The notes under the pieces are model-generated. The model was not told the DNA's origin. It did not search any database and saw only the letters and a program-made list of their open reading frames with translations. A stretch of DNA of 64,000 nucleotides from Fodinibacter luteus (GTDB taxonomy: Bacteria; Actinomycetota; Actinomycetes; Actinomycetales; Dermatophilaceae). The DNA lies in contig NZ_BAABGM010000004.1 in NCBI RefSeq assembly GCF_039541575.1, positions 1 to 64,000 on the forward strand. Direction: 5' to 3'. The position numbers and the translations under genes were made by a program. Numbering within the stretch: the stretch's first letter is position 1; every line of letters starts with the position of its first letter. Positions 8,327-17,245 of the stretch are shown here, one piece after another.

Positions 8327-10441
8327 ATGGCTGCAAAGAGGAGGAAGCGCGCCGAGCGCGCGCTGCTGGTCGTCGAGATCAGCCTGGGGTCGTCGGCGCG
8401 CGACCACGACGTCGAGGTCGACTTCCTCGGCCGGCCCTACCGGCTCGTGCGACTCGGCACCGACGGCGACCTGCACACCGCGCAGACCCTCGTGCGCCGC
8501 TGGTCGGCGATCGCCGACCAGGTCGCCGTCAACGGCGCCGCCGAGGCGGTCGCCACCGGCCTGCTCGACACCGAGCCGATAGAGGCGACGACCGCGATGG
8601 TGCGGTCGGCTCCCGACGGCGTGGCGACCGACGGGCACCGGCTGCGCGAGGTGCTCCAGGAGTGGGCGGTGCGCCGCGTGCAGTTCGAGATGCCCGGGTA
8701 CTTCACGAACGCGCGGACCGTCGTCCTCGGCTCCGACCACGGCCGCGCCGTCGGCGTGCTGCGCGAGTACACCGACAACCTCCACTTCGACGACCCCGTG
8801 CTCAGCGTCGGGCTCTCGCACCGCCTCGGTGCCGCCCCCCTGCTCGGGATGGCCGCCGAGGTGTCGACGTGGCCGCTGCGCCAGGTGCGCACCGCCGTCC
8901 AGGACGAGGTGCTACTGCCGGCAGAGCTCGTCAACCGCTCGTGGCTGCGCCGCCGCGCCCAGGACAGCGACGTCGTCGTCGCGGCCTACCACGAGCTCGT
9001 GGCCTTCGGTTTCGCCGACCTGCACGGCAAGACCGTCATCACCTCGGCCGTCACCGACGACCAGCTCGCCGACCTCGCCTCGCGCGACGTCGACCTCGTC
9101 CTCGACAGCACGCCGCAGCCCTTCGACGTCACCGTCGACGTCGCCAGCCTCGAGGCGATGATGCGCGCCGCCGTGCGCGCCCCCGGTGGGGCGCCCGAGC
9201 GCCTGCGCGACGACGACCTCCTCGAGATGATCGTGGCGGCCGGGCTCGAGCCGCGGGTGCTCCAGCCCAACGGGCCGCGCCGCAAGAGCCGGTTCGCCTT
9301 CGTCATCCACCCGCTCTCGCAGAAGTTCTTCCGCAACGTCGAGCCCCTCGGCACCGTGGCGCGGGTGTCGCCGCCGGTCGTCATGGATGCCGTGGAGAAG
9401 GTCATGGCCTACCTCCCGCCGTTCGTCTACAGCCACGTCACGGGCGTCACCTCGCCGACCGGGGCCGAGGCCGAGGGCTGGCTCATCACGGTGGGCGGCA
9501 CCCCCAAGGAGCTGCTCGCCCACGACCCGGAGTTCACCTACGACAAGCTGCTCGCCGCCGCGGAGGTCGCCCGCAGGCTCGGCGCCCAGGTCATGGGGCT
9601 CGGCGCCTTCACGAAGGTCGTCGGGGATGCCGGGGTCACCGTCGCCCGCAAGGCGTCGCTGCCGATCACGACGGGCAACAGCTACAGCGCCTCGGGCGCC
9701 CTGTGGGCCGCCCACGAGGCCGTCGACCGGCTCGGCCTGCTCGAGCGCGGCGACGACGGCATCATCCGCGGTCGGACCATGGTCGTCGGCGCGACCGGCG
9801 CCATCGGCTCGGTCTGCGCCCGGCTGCTCGCGCTCGCCAGCGACGAGCTCTGGCTCGTGTCCCCGGAGACGGCCAAGCTGCTCGCGCTCAAGAAGGACAT
9901 CGAGCGCGAGCACCCCCGCGCCGTCGTGCACGCGGCGGCGACGCCCGGCAAGCACCTCGGCGACATGGACGTCATCGTCACCGCGACGTCCGGCGCCGGC
10001 AAGCGGGTCCTCGACATCATGGCCGTCAAGCCCGGCTGCGTCATCACCGACGTCGCCCGGCCGCTCGACCTGTCCGCCGAGGACGTCGCGAAGCGCCCCG
10101 ACGTCATCGTCGTCGAGTCGGGCGAGATCGAGCTGCCCGGCGAGGTGCGCATGCGCGACATCGGGCTGCCCCCCGGGGTCGCGTACGCGTGCCTCGCCGA
10201 GACCGTCGCCCTCGCCCTCGAGGGGCGCTACGAGACGTTCACCGTCGGGCGGGCCATCGAGTGGGAGAAGGTCAAGGAGATCTACCAGCTCGGCCTGAGG
10301 CACGGCATGCGCCTCGCGGCGGTGTCGGGGGTCAACGGGGTCTACACCGACGAGGACTTCGACCGGGTGCGTGCCCTCGCCCTCGCCGCGCGCGGCGAGG
10401 ACGCCACCGCGACCCGGGGCGGGCGGCGCACGGCCGTCTGA
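8327..10441 (+). CDS. Long acyl-ACP-reductase-like dehydrogenase (COG5322-type C-terminal region)
   Basis: Protein of 704 residues. From about residue 328 (HPLSQKFFRN) it resembles cyanobacterial long-chain acyl-ACP reductase: GLGAFTKVVGDAG (about 424), TTGNSYSASGA (about 448), the NADPH loop VVGATGAIGSVCARLL (about 486), and ACLAETVALALEG, whose Cys-622 aligns with the thioester-forming cysteine. Cyanobacterial AAR is about 340 residues; here roughly 320 extra N-terminal residues of unrecognised fold precede it, beginning with basic MAAKRRKRAERA and a conserved-looking core around KTVITSAVTDDQLADLASR. It plausibly reduces an acyl thioester to an aldehyde. ATG at 8327 has GGAGG six bases upstream. 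It follows the SDR gene by 17 bases. No aldehyde-deformylating oxygenase is in the window. Confidence 0.8.
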   Translation: MAAKRRKRAERALLVVEISLGSSARDHDVEVDFLGRPYRLVRLGTDGDLHTAQTLVRRWSAIADQVAVNGAAEAVATGLLDTEPIEATTAMVRSAPDGVATDGHRLREVLQEWAVRRVQFEMPGYFTNARTVVLGSDHGRAVGVLREYTDNLHFDDPVLSVGLSHRLGAAPLLGMAAEVSTWPLRQVRTAVQDEVLLPAELVNRSWLRRRAQDSDVVVAAYHELVAFGFADLHGKTVITSAVTDDQLADLASRDVDLVLDSTPQPFDVTVDVASLEAMMRAAVRAPGGAPERLRDDDLLEMIVAAGLEPRVLQPNGPRRKSRFAFVIHPLSQKFFRNVEPLGTVARVSPPVVMDAVEKVMAYLPPFVYSHVTGVTSPTGAEAEGWLITVGGTPKELLAHDPEFTYDKLLAAAEVARRLGAQVMGLGAFTKVVGDAGVTVARKASLPITTGNSYSASGALWAAHEAVDRLGLLERGDDGIIRGRTMVVGATGAIGSVCARLLALASDELWLVSPETAKLLALKKDIEREHPRAVVHAAATPGKHLGDMDVIVTATSGAGKRVLDIMAVKPGCVITDVARPLDLSAEDVAKRPDVIVVESGEIELPGEVRMRDIGLPPGVAYACLAETVALALEGRYETFTVGRAIEWEKVKEIYQLGLRHGMRLAAVSGVNGVYTDEDFDRVRALALAARGEDATATRGGRRTAV

Positions 10442-10449
10442 GGCGTGCC

Positions 10450-10476
10450 TGACCCCGGCCCTCGGGCCCGGGGTCA
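10450..10476. terminator. Bidirectional hairpin terminator
   Basis: TGACCCCGG and CCGGGGTCA arms, extended by GC pairs, surround a short CCTCGG-type loop between the convergent acyl-reductase-like gene and the pirin gene. The hairpin includes the pirin stop codon at 10474-10476. No T-tract follows, as is usual in GC-rich actinobacteria. Confidence 0.7.
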
Positions 10477-11448
10477 GAGGACGTCGTGCCCGGGGTGCGG
10501 CTCGGACGGGATCGTGCCGAGGCGACCGGCCTGGAAGTCCTCGAAGGCCTGGACGAGCTCGGCGCGGGTGTTCATGACGAACGGGCCGTACGCCGCGACG
10601 GGCTCGCGGATCGGCCGGCCGCCGAGCACGTAGAGGTCCAGGCTCGGGCTGCGGCTCTCCTGGCTCTCGTCCGCGCCGACCTCGATGACGTCGCCGGCGC
10701 CGAGCACCGCGAGCTGGCCCATCCGGATCGGGCGCCGGTCGGCTCCGACGCTGCCGCGCCCGTTGAGCACGTAGACGAGCGCGTTGTAGTCGGTGTTCCA
10801 CGGCAGGCGGACCCGGGCGCCCGGCGCGACCGTCGCGTGGAGCACGGTGATCGGCGTGTGGGTGATGCCGGGACCCGGGTGGCCGTCGAGCTCCCCGGCG
10901 ATGACCCGCACGAGCGCGCCGCCGTCGGGGCTGGACAGGAGGGCGACGTCCCCGCCGCGGATGTCCTGGTAGCGCGGGGGAGACATCTTCTGTGCGCGCG
11001 GCAGGTTGACCCACAGCTGGAGGCCGTGGAAGAGCCCGCCGCTCACGACGAGCTCCTCCGGCGGCACCTCGATGTGCAGCAGCCCCGACCCGGCGGTCAT
11101 CCACTGGGTGTCGCCGTTCGTGATCGTGCCGCCGCCACCGTGGGAGTCACGGTGCACGAACGTGCCGTCGATGATGTACGTCACGGTCTCGAAGCCGCGG
11201 TGGGGGTGCCAGGCGGTGCCCTTCGGCTCACCCGGCGCGTACTCGACCTCGCCCATCTGGTCCATGTGGATGAACGGGTCGAGCGCCGCGAGGTCGACGC
11301 CGGCGAAGGCGCGACGCACGGGGAACCCCTCGCCCTCGAGGCCGGACGGCGCCGTCGTCACCGAGCGTACGGGGCGGGTGACGGCGCCGACGTGGGGCTC
11401 GGTCACGCGCGGCAGGGTCAGGATGTCGTCGACGGTCACGGCCGGCAT
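10474..11448 (-). CDS. Pirin family protein
   Basis: Bicupin of about 324 residues. The metal-binding N-terminal cupin motif is seen as AWHPHRGFETVTYIIDG with HRDSHGGGG following, then the pirin signature WMTAGSGLLHIE and LWVNLP. Pirins bind iron and act as redox sensors, transcriptional cofactors or quercetinase-like dioxygenases; which applies here is unknown. I prefer the ATG at 11448 because AAGGAG (11458-11463) is nine bases upstream; ATGs at 11454 and 11475 are in frame alternatives. It is a single gene, convergent with the acyl-reductase-like gene through a shared hairpin and followed upstream by mnmA in the same orientation but 70 bases away. Confidence 0.92.
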   Translation of the reverse strand: MPAVTVDDILTLPRVTEPHVGAVTRPVRSVTTAPSGLEGEGFPVRRAFAGVDLAALDPFIHMDQMGEVEYAPGEPKGTAWHPHRGFETVTYIIDGTFVHRDSHGGGGTITNGDTQWMTAGSGLLHIEVPPEELVVSGGLFHGLQLWVNLPRAQKMSPPRYQDIRGGDVALLSSPDGGALVRVIAGELDGHPGPGITHTPITVLHATVAPGARVRLPWNTDYNALVYVLNGRGSVGADRRPIRMGQLAVLGAGDVIEVGADESQESRSPSLDLYVLGGRPIREPVAAYGPFVMNTRAELVQAFEDFQAGRLGTIPSEPHPGHDVL

Positions 11449-11518
11449 GGTCATCAGCTCCTTCGGGGCCTCCATCCTCGGGTGCGGGAGGCCGCCGGGT
11501 CCAACAGTAGTTTAGTGC

Positions 11519-12646
11519 TCAACTATTCCCGGCGGCCGCCTGGCGGGATGCCGTGCGCGCGGTGCCGCTGATCGTCGCCGACCCGACGACCCGGGTGCCG
11601 TCGTACAGGACGACCGCCTGCCCGGGCGCCACGCCGCGCAGCCGGTGGTCGAGGCGCACCCGCACGGTGGGCGGCGTCGACGCCGCGTCCCCGACGACCT
11701 CGACGGTGGCGGGCACCTCCTCGCCGTGGGCGCGCACCTGGGCGCCCAGCCGCACCGTGCCTGCCGGCGCCGCCCCGCACCAGCGCACGTGGTCGCCCTC
11801 GAGGACGTCGACGCCGAGCAGGTCGGCCGTGCCGATGAGCACCCGGCCCGCCGGGGCGTCGATGCCGACGACGTACCTCGGGTGGCCGTCGAGGGCCGAC
11901 CGGTCGAGCCCGAGGCCACGCCGCTGGCCGACCGTGAACCCGTGCGTGCCAGCGTGGCGGCCGACGACCTCGCCCGAGGTGGCGTCGACGAGCTCGCCAG
12001 GACGTTCGCCGAGCCGCCGGGTGAGCCACGCCCGGGTGTCGCCGTCGGGGATGAAGCAGATGTCGTGGCTGTCCGGCTTGCGCGCGACCGAGAACCCCCG
12101 CTCGGCCGCCTCGGCGCGCACCTGCGCCTTCGTCGAGTCGCCGAGCGGGAAGAAGGACCGGGCGAGCTGGTCGGCGTCGAGGACCCCGAGGACGTAGGAC
12201 TGGTCCTTGGCCGGGTCGACCGCCCGGTGCAGCTCGCGCCCGAGCGGCCCCTCGACGACCCGTGCGTAGTGCCCCGTCGCGACGGCGTCGAAGCCGAGGG
12301 CCACCGCCTTGTCGAGCAGCCCGGCGAACTTGATCCGCTCGTTGCACCGCAGGCACGGGTTGGGGGTGCGCCCGGCTGCGTACTCGGCGACGAAGTCCTC
12401 GACGACGTCGCGCTCGAAGCGGCTCGCGAGGTCCCACACGTAGAACGGGATGCCGAGCCGGTCGGCGACGCGCCGCGCGTCACCGGCATCCTCGATCGTG
12501 CAGCACCCCCGCGCCGACTCGCGCAGCGTCGCGGCGGACCGTGACAGCGCGAGGTGCACCCCGACGACGTCGTGGCCGGCGTCGAGCAGGCGGGCCGCGG
12601 CGACGGCCGAGTCGACCCCGCCGGACATGGCGGCGACGACCCGCAT
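11519..12646 (-). CDS. mnmA: tRNA-specific 2-thiouridylase MnmA
   Basis: Protein of 375 residues that installs the 2-thio group on the wobble uridine of Lys, Glu and Gln tRNAs. It begins MRVVAAMSGGVDSAVAA with the PP-loop ATP-binding motif. The catalytic cysteines are in TPNPCLRCNERIKF and SHDICFIPDGD, and GHYAR and DQSYVL are present. The ATG at 12646 overlaps the stop of the upstream cysteine desulfurase gene (ATGA), so the sulfur donor enzyme and acceptor are translationally coupled. In many bacteria the desulfurase-MnmA pair acts directly without Tus relay proteins. Length and motif order are normal. Confidence 0.96.
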   Translation of the reverse strand: MRVVAAMSGGVDSAVAAARLLDAGHDVVGVHLALSRSAATLRESARGCCTIEDAGDARRVADRLGIPFYVWDLASRFERDVVEDFVAEYAAGRTPNPCLRCNERIKFAGLLDKAVALGFDAVATGHYARVVEGPLGRELHRAVDPAKDQSYVLGVLDADQLARSFFPLGDSTKAQVRAEAAERGFSVARKPDSHDICFIPDGDTRAWLTRRLGERPGELVDATSGEVVGRHAGTHGFTVGQRRGLGLDRSALDGHPRYVVGIDAPAGRVLIGTADLLGVDVLEGDHVRWCGAAPAGTVRLGAQVRAHGEEVPATVEVVGDAASTPPTVRVRLDHRLRGVAPGQAVVLYDGTRVVGSATISGTARTASRQAAAGNS

Positions 12647-13824
12647 CAGGACAGCCCTCCCGCCCGTCGGGCGCGCTCGACGACGCCGGGCAGCGCGCCC
12701 AGGAAGGCGTCGACGTCGGCCTCGGTCGACGTGCGGCCGAACGACAGGCGCAGCGCCCCGCGGGCCTGCGCCTCGGTGTGCCCCATGGCGAGCAGGACGT
12801 GGCTCGGCTGGGGCACGCCGGCCTGGCACGCCGAGCCCGTGCTGCACTCGACGCCGGCGGCGTCGAGGAGGTAGAGGAGCGAGTCGCCCTCGCAGCCGGG
12901 CACGAGGAGGTGGGCGTTGCCGGGCAGGCGACGGGTGGCGTCGCCGGGCGCCCAGCAGCCGCTCACCGTGATGCCGAGCCCGAGCCCGAGGGCGCCCTCG
13001 ATGAGCCGGTCACGCAGGGCGAGGACGCGCTTGGCCTCGACGTCACGGCCCGCGACGGTCTCCTCGAGGGCGACGGCGAACGCGAGGATGCCGGCCGCGT
13101 CGAGGGTGCCGCTGCGCACCTGCCGCTCCTGCCCCCCGCCGTGGGCGATCGGGACGATCGGCGCGTCGCGCCGGGCGATGAGGGCCCCGACCCCGACCGG
13201 CCCACCGATCTTGTGCGCGCTCACCGTCATCAGGTCGGCACCGCTCTCGTCGAAGCGGACCGGGAGGTGCGCGACGGCCTGGACGGCGTCGGTGTGGAAC
13301 GGCACGCCGTGCTCGCGGGCCACGGCGGCGAGCTCGGCGACCGGCTGGACCGTGCCGACCTCGTTGTTCGCCCACATGACGCTCGCGACGGCGACCCCGC
13401 CGGGCGCGAGGGCCTCGCGGAGCGCGTCGACGCCGATGTGGCCGCACCGGTCGGGCTCGAGCCAGGTGACCCGCACCCCCCGCGACCCGGCGAGGTACTC
13501 GACGGGGTCGAGCACCGCGTGGTGCTCGATGCCGCTCGCGACGACGCCGTCGAGCGCGGGGTCCAGGGCGCGGCGGGCGAGCCAGGCGCCCTTGACGGCG
13601 AGGTTGTCGGACTCGGTGCCGCCGGAGGTGAAGACGACCTCGGACGGCCGGGCCCCGAGGGCCGCGCCGATCCGCTCACGAGCCTCCTCGACGACGGCTC
13701 GGGCGGCCCGGCCGGAGGTGTGCAGCGACGACGGGTTGCCGACCCGCGCGGACTGCTCGACGAGCGCCTCGAGCGCCGCGGGCAGCATCGGGGTCGTCGC
13801 CGCGTGGTCGAGGTAGTGGGTCAC
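12646..13824 (-). CDS. Cysteine desulfurase (NifS/IscS-like)
   Basis: PLP-dependent enzyme of 392 residues converting cysteine to alanine plus enzyme-bound persulfide. It begins MTHYLDHAATTPM, has GGTESDNLAVKGA, the PLP lysine in SAHKIGGPVGVG and the persulfide cysteine in STGSACQAG. It is cotranscribed with mnmA, so its main client is probably tRNA thiolation, although Fe-S assembly cannot be excluded. GTG at 13824 is the start and is preceded eight bases upstream by a TAGACT -10 element, with no ribosome site, indicating a leaderless mRNA. The next gene upstream is etfA, transcribed the same way. Confidence 0.94.
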   Translation of the reverse strand: MTHYLDHAATTPMLPAALEALVEQSARVGNPSSLHTSGRAARAVVEEARERIGAALGARPSEVVFTSGGTESDNLAVKGAWLARRALDPALDGVVASGIEHHAVLDPVEYLAGSRGVRVTWLEPDRCGHIGVDALREALAPGGVAVASVMWANNEVGTVQPVAELAAVAREHGVPFHTDAVQAVAHLPVRFDESGADLMTVSAHKIGGPVGVGALIARRDAPIVPIAHGGGQERQVRSGTLDAAGILAFAVALEETVAGRDVEAKRVLALRDRLIEGALGLGLGITVSGCWAPGDATRRLPGNAHLLVPGCEGDSLLYLLDAAGVECSTGSACQAGVPQPSHVLLAMGHTEAQARGALRLSFGRTSTEADVDAFLGALPGVVERARRAGGLS

Positions 13825-13832
13825 GACCGTCC

Positions 13833-13838
13833 AGTCTA
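13833..13838 (-). promoter_or_regulatory. Predicted -10 (TAGACT on minus strand) for cysteine desulfurase-mnmA
   Basis: TAGACT reads on the minus strand eight bases before the GTG at 13824. It fits the leaderless pattern seen at many genes here. No clear -35. Confidence 0.45.
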
Positions 13839-13877
13839 CGTTCGCGCGGCGGCGGCCCCGCCTCCCTCCCCCGCGGG

Positions 13878-14834
13878 TCAGCCCTTGCGGCGCCTGACCT
13901 CGGTCGTGGCCTGCGGGAGCACGGTGAAGAGGTCGCCGACGACGCCGAAGTCGACGAGCTCGAAGATCGGCGCCTCCTCGTCCTTGTTGACGGCCACGAT
14001 CGTCTTCGACGTCTGCATGCCCGCGCGGTGCTGGATGGCACCCGAGATGCCGGCCGCGACGTACAGCTGCGGCGAGACCTGCTTGCCGGTCTGGCCGATC
14101 TGGCTGCTGTGCGGGTACCAGCCGGCGTCGACCGCCGCCCGGCTCGCGCCGACCGCGGCGCCGAGGGAGTCGGCGAACTCCTCGACGGGGGCGAAGTCGC
14201 CACTCGTGCCACGTCCGCCGGCGACGACGATCGCGGCCTCCGTCAGCTCGGGCCGGCCGGTGGCCTGCTTGGGCTGCGAGTCGGTGACCCGGGCGGCCTT
14301 CGCGGCGTCGCTCACGGTGACCTCGAACGCCTCGACGGCGCCCGGCGCCGGGGATGCCTCGAGGGGAACGGAGTTCGGCTTGACGGCGATGATCGGGGTG
14401 CCGGTCGTGACCGTGGCGGTCACGGTGTACGACCCGGCGAAGACGGACTGGGTCGTCTCGATGCCGTCCTGCCCCGGGCGGACGTCGACGGCGTCGGTGA
14501 TCAGGCCCGAGCCGGTCTTGATCGCCAGGCGCGCGGCGATCTCCTTGCCGGAGGCGTTGCTCGGGATGAGCACGGCCGCGGGCTGCACCTTCTCGACGAG
14601 TGCGGCGAGGATCTCGGCCTGCGGCGCGACGAGGAACGCCGCGGCATCCGGGTCGTCGACGACGTACACCTTGTGCGCGCCGTACTTGGCGAGGGTGACC
14701 TGGGCGCGGTCGGCGCCCGGGCCGACGTGCACGGCGGAGGGCTCGCCGAGGCGGCGGGCGATGGTGAGCAGCTCGGCGGTCGCCTTGCGCAGGCGTCCGT
14801 CGGCGTGGTCGACGAGAACGAGTACTTCAGCCAT
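13878..14834 (-). CDS. etfA: Electron transfer flavoprotein alpha subunit
   Basis: Protein of 318 residues, the FAD-binding subunit of the heterodimeric ETF that collects electrons from acyl-CoA dehydrogenases and related flavoenzymes. The N-terminus MAEVLVLVDHADGRLRKA and the C-terminal FAD signature (VVAGGRGTSG, PHSSQIGQTGKQVSPQLYVA, SGAIQHRAGMQ) are all present. It starts 33 bases after etfB, so the pair forms an operon in the usual beta-alpha order. The acyl-CoA genes elsewhere in the window, and the DMGDH-like enzyme near 62 kb, are plausible electron donors. Confidence 0.96.
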   Translation of the reverse strand: MAEVLVLVDHADGRLRKATAELLTIARRLGEPSAVHVGPGADRAQVTLAKYGAHKVYVVDDPDAAAFLVAPQAEILAALVEKVQPAAVLIPSNASGKEIAARLAIKTGSGLITDAVDVRPGQDGIETTQSVFAGSYTVTATVTTGTPIIAVKPNSVPLEASPAPGAVEAFEVTVSDAAKAARVTDSQPKQATGRPELTEAAIVVAGGRGTSGDFAPVEEFADSLGAAVGASRAAVDAGWYPHSSQIGQTGKQVSPQLYVAAGISGAIQHRAGMQTSKTIVAVNKDEEAPIFELVDFGVVGDLFTVLPQATTEVRRRKG

Positions 14835-14867
14835 GGGTGGTGTCCTACCTGTCTGGGCGCGGCCGGG

Positions 14868-15659
14868 TCAGAGGAACTTCTGGGCGACGAGGAACTCGGC
14901 GAGCTTCGTGCCGCCCTCGCCCTCGTCGGTGACGATCTCGCCCTGCGCGCGCGGGGGGCGCTTCGCGAACGACACGACCGAGGTCCACGCGGCGTCGAGG
15001 CCGACCTGCGAGGGGTCGATGCCGAGGTCGGCCAACCCCCACTGCTCGACGGGCTTCTTCTTCGCCGCCATGATCCCCTTGAACGAGGGGTAGCGCGGCT
15101 CGTTGATCTGGTCGGTGACGGACACGACGGCGGGCAGGGCGGCCTCGACCGTCTCGGATGCCGTGTCCCCGTCGCGGCGGATCGTGACCCGGCCGTCGCC
15201 GACGGTGAGCTCGGCGGCGTAGGTGACCTGGGGCAGGCCGAGGCGCTCGGCGAGCATCGCGGGCACGACGCCCATGACGCCGTCGGTGGAGGACATCCCC
15301 GTGAGGACGAGCTCGGGTGCGCCGCCGGTGGCCTTGGTGACCGCCTCCGCGAGCACGAGCGAGGTGGCGACGGCGTCGGACCCGTGGATCGCCTCGTCGG
15401 TGACGTGCACGCCCTTGTGGGCGCCCATCTGGAGGGCCTTCTTGACCGCGTCGGCGGCGGCGTCCGGGCCGACGGTCAGGACCGTGACCTCACCCTCGCC
15501 GGCAGCCTCGACGATCTTGAGGGCCTCCTCCACGGCGTACTCGTCGAGCTCGGACAGCAGCCCGTCGACGGCCTCGCGGTCGACGGTCCGGTCGGACTCG
15601 CGGAACGTGCGGTCGGACTGGGCGTCCGGCACGTACTTGACGCAGACGACGATGTTCAT
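14868..15659 (-). CDS. etfB: Electron transfer flavoprotein beta subunit
   Basis: Protein of 263 residues binding AMP and pairing with EtfA. It begins MNIVVCVKYVPDAQ and contains the AMP-binding region ELVLTGMSSTDGVMGVVPAM followed by LAERLGLPQVTYA. ATG at 15659 is preceded by a purine-rich GAAGGAAG. First gene of the etfBA operon. A likely promoter sits about 65-90 bases upstream. Confidence 0.96.
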   Translation of the reverse strand: MNIVVCVKYVPDAQSDRTFRESDRTVDREAVDGLLSELDEYAVEEALKIVEAAGEGEVTVLTVGPDAAADAVKKALQMGAHKGVHVTDEAIHGSDAVATSLVLAEAVTKATGGAPELVLTGMSSTDGVMGVVPAMLAERLGLPQVTYAAELTVGDGRVTIRRDGDTASETVEAALPAVVSVTDQINEPRYPSFKGIMAAKKKPVEQWGLADLGIDPSQVGLDAAWTSVVSFAKRPPRAQGEIVTDEGEGGTKLAEFLVAQKFL

Positions 15660-15722
15660 GCGTGCTTCGTCTTCCTTCGTTGGTGGCGGGGGGCCCGGGC
15701 CAGGGCTCGGGGCGTGCCGTCG

Positions 15723-15750
15723 ATTCTCTCAGCCGCTGAGCGCTTGTCCA
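15723..15750 (-). promoter_or_regulatory. Predicted sigma-70-like promoter of etfBA
   Basis: On the minus strand a TGGACA -35-like hexamer (15750-15745) and GAGAAT (15728-15723) are separated by 16 bases, giving a leader of roughly 55 bases before etfB. Both hexamers deviate from consensus. Confidence 0.4.
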
Positions 15751-15872
15751 CCATCGTCGAGGCGTGATGCCCGCCACCCCACCGGTGCCCGAGTGGCTAC
15801 ACGAGCATCCGTGCGCTCCCGGGCGTGGGTCGGCTCCCACTTCCCCGTGCCCCGTCTGGGAGGATCACTCTC

Positions 15873-17159
15873 GTGGGCAGCGACGACGGCGGCGGGGGCG
15901 TGCGGCGCACCGTCGGCCCGGTCGGCGACCCGCACGTCGTCACCTGGTGGCAACGGCTGTGGCGGCCCTTCTGGGTACTCCCGTCGGCGATCTGCCTGCT
16001 CGCCGTCGCGGCCGGGGTCGTCCTGCCCCTCGTCGACGCGTGGCTCGTCGACGACGCCCCGTACCTGTTCGGCGGCAACGCCGACTCCGCGCGCAGCCTG
16101 CTGAGCACCATCGCCAGTGCGATGGTGTCGGTGACCGGGCTCGTCTTCTCGATCACGATGGTCGTCCTCCAGCTCGCGAGCAGCCAGTTCAGCCCACGGC
16201 TGCTCGGTGGGTTCCTCGCGAGCCGGGTCACCCAGGTCACGCTCGGGGTCTTCACCGCGTCGTTCGTCTTCGCCTTCATGGTGCTGCGCGACGTCCGTGG
16301 CGGGGAGTCCCCGTTCGTCCCCGAGCTGTCGGTGACGGTCGCCTTCGGGCTCGTGCTCGCGAGCGTCGCGATGTTCTTCGCCTTCATCCACCACATCACC
16401 ACCTCCATCCAGGTCGGCCAGGTCGTCGACCGCATCGCGGCCGCCACGCTCGCCGTCCTCGAGGACGGCAACGAGGCCGAGTGGGCCGGCGCCACCGACC
16501 CTCCGTCGTGGGACCGCCACCCCGGCCCGTCCGTCGTCGTCACGACGGGCGAGCGCCACGGGATCGTGAGCCGGGTGCGCTACACCGACCTCGTCGAGCA
16601 GGCCGCGAAGGCCGGCGTGGTCGTCGAGCTCCTGACCCGGCCGGGCGAGGTCCGGCACACCGGACAGGAGCTCGCGCGGGTCCACGGCGCGCAGGGAGGC
16701 GACCCGGTGCTCGACCGGGTCCGGGCCGCCTTCGGGCTCGAGAAGGACCGGACCCTCGAGCAGGACCCCGAGTTCGGCATCCGACAGCTCGTCGACATCG
16801 CCGAGCGCGCCCTCTCCCCCGGCATCAACGACCCGACGACCGCCGTCCAGGTGCTCGACGAGCTGCACCGCATCCTGCGGGTCGCGTCGATCCGGCCGGA
16901 CCGGTCGGCGTACCTCGTCGACCCGGCCGGGGTGGTGCGGGTCGTCGACCGGCCGACCACCTTCGCCGGGCTGCTCGACCTGGCCCTCGACGAGGTGGCC
17001 CACTACGGCCGGGACACCCTGCAGGTGCCGGCGCGCATCGAGCACCTCCTCGAGGACCTCGGGCAGGTGGCCCGGCCCGAGCACGCCGCGACGACCGCCG
17101 CGAAGCGGGCCCGGCTCACCGAGCGGACCTCCGGGGGCGAGCCCCTGCTCCGCCCGTGA
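15873..17159 (+). CDS. DUF2254 family membrane protein
   Basis: Protein of 428 residues with four hydrophobic segments in the first 160 residues (FWVLPSAICLLAVAAGVVLP, SAMVSVTGLVFSITMVVLQL, VTLGVFTASFVFAFMVL, VTVAFGLVLASVAMFFAF) and a soluble C-terminal half ending ARLTERTSGGEPLLRP. The motif SPGINDPTTAVQVLDEL is characteristic of DUF2254. Function of the family is not established; it may be a small-ion or stress-related membrane protein. GTG at 15873 is chosen for the GGGAGG ribosome site 7 bases upstream. It stands alone, divergent from etfBA. Confidence 0.9.
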   Translation: MGSDDGGGGVRRTVGPVGDPHVVTWWQRLWRPFWVLPSAICLLAVAAGVVLPLVDAWLVDDAPYLFGGNADSARSLLSTIASAMVSVTGLVFSITMVVLQLASSQFSPRLLGGFLASRVTQVTLGVFTASFVFAFMVLRDVRGGESPFVPELSVTVAFGLVLASVAMFFAFIHHITTSIQVGQVVDRIAAATLAVLEDGNEAEWAGATDPPSWDRHPGPSVVVTTGERHGIVSRVRYTDLVEQAAKAGVVVELLTRPGEVRHTGQELARVHGAQGGDPVLDRVRAAFGLEKDRTLEQDPEFGIRQLVDIAERALSPGINDPTTAVQVLDELHRILRVASIRPDRSAYLVDPAGVVRVVDRPTTFAGLLDLALDEVAHYGRDTLQVPARIEHLLEDLGQVARPEHAATTAAKRARLTERTSGGEPLLRP

Positions 17160-17245
17160 GCTGCACCGACGCACGACCGCACGCCGCGACGTGCGACCGG
17201 AGGGCGCGACTGCCCCTGGACCAGGGACCAGGACCGGGACCGGGG

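Noticed and set aside
8912..11104. Open frame spanning the acyl-reductase-like gene and pirin on the minus strand
   Set aside because: Antisense for most of its length; only the pirin gene, in a different frame, is credible there.
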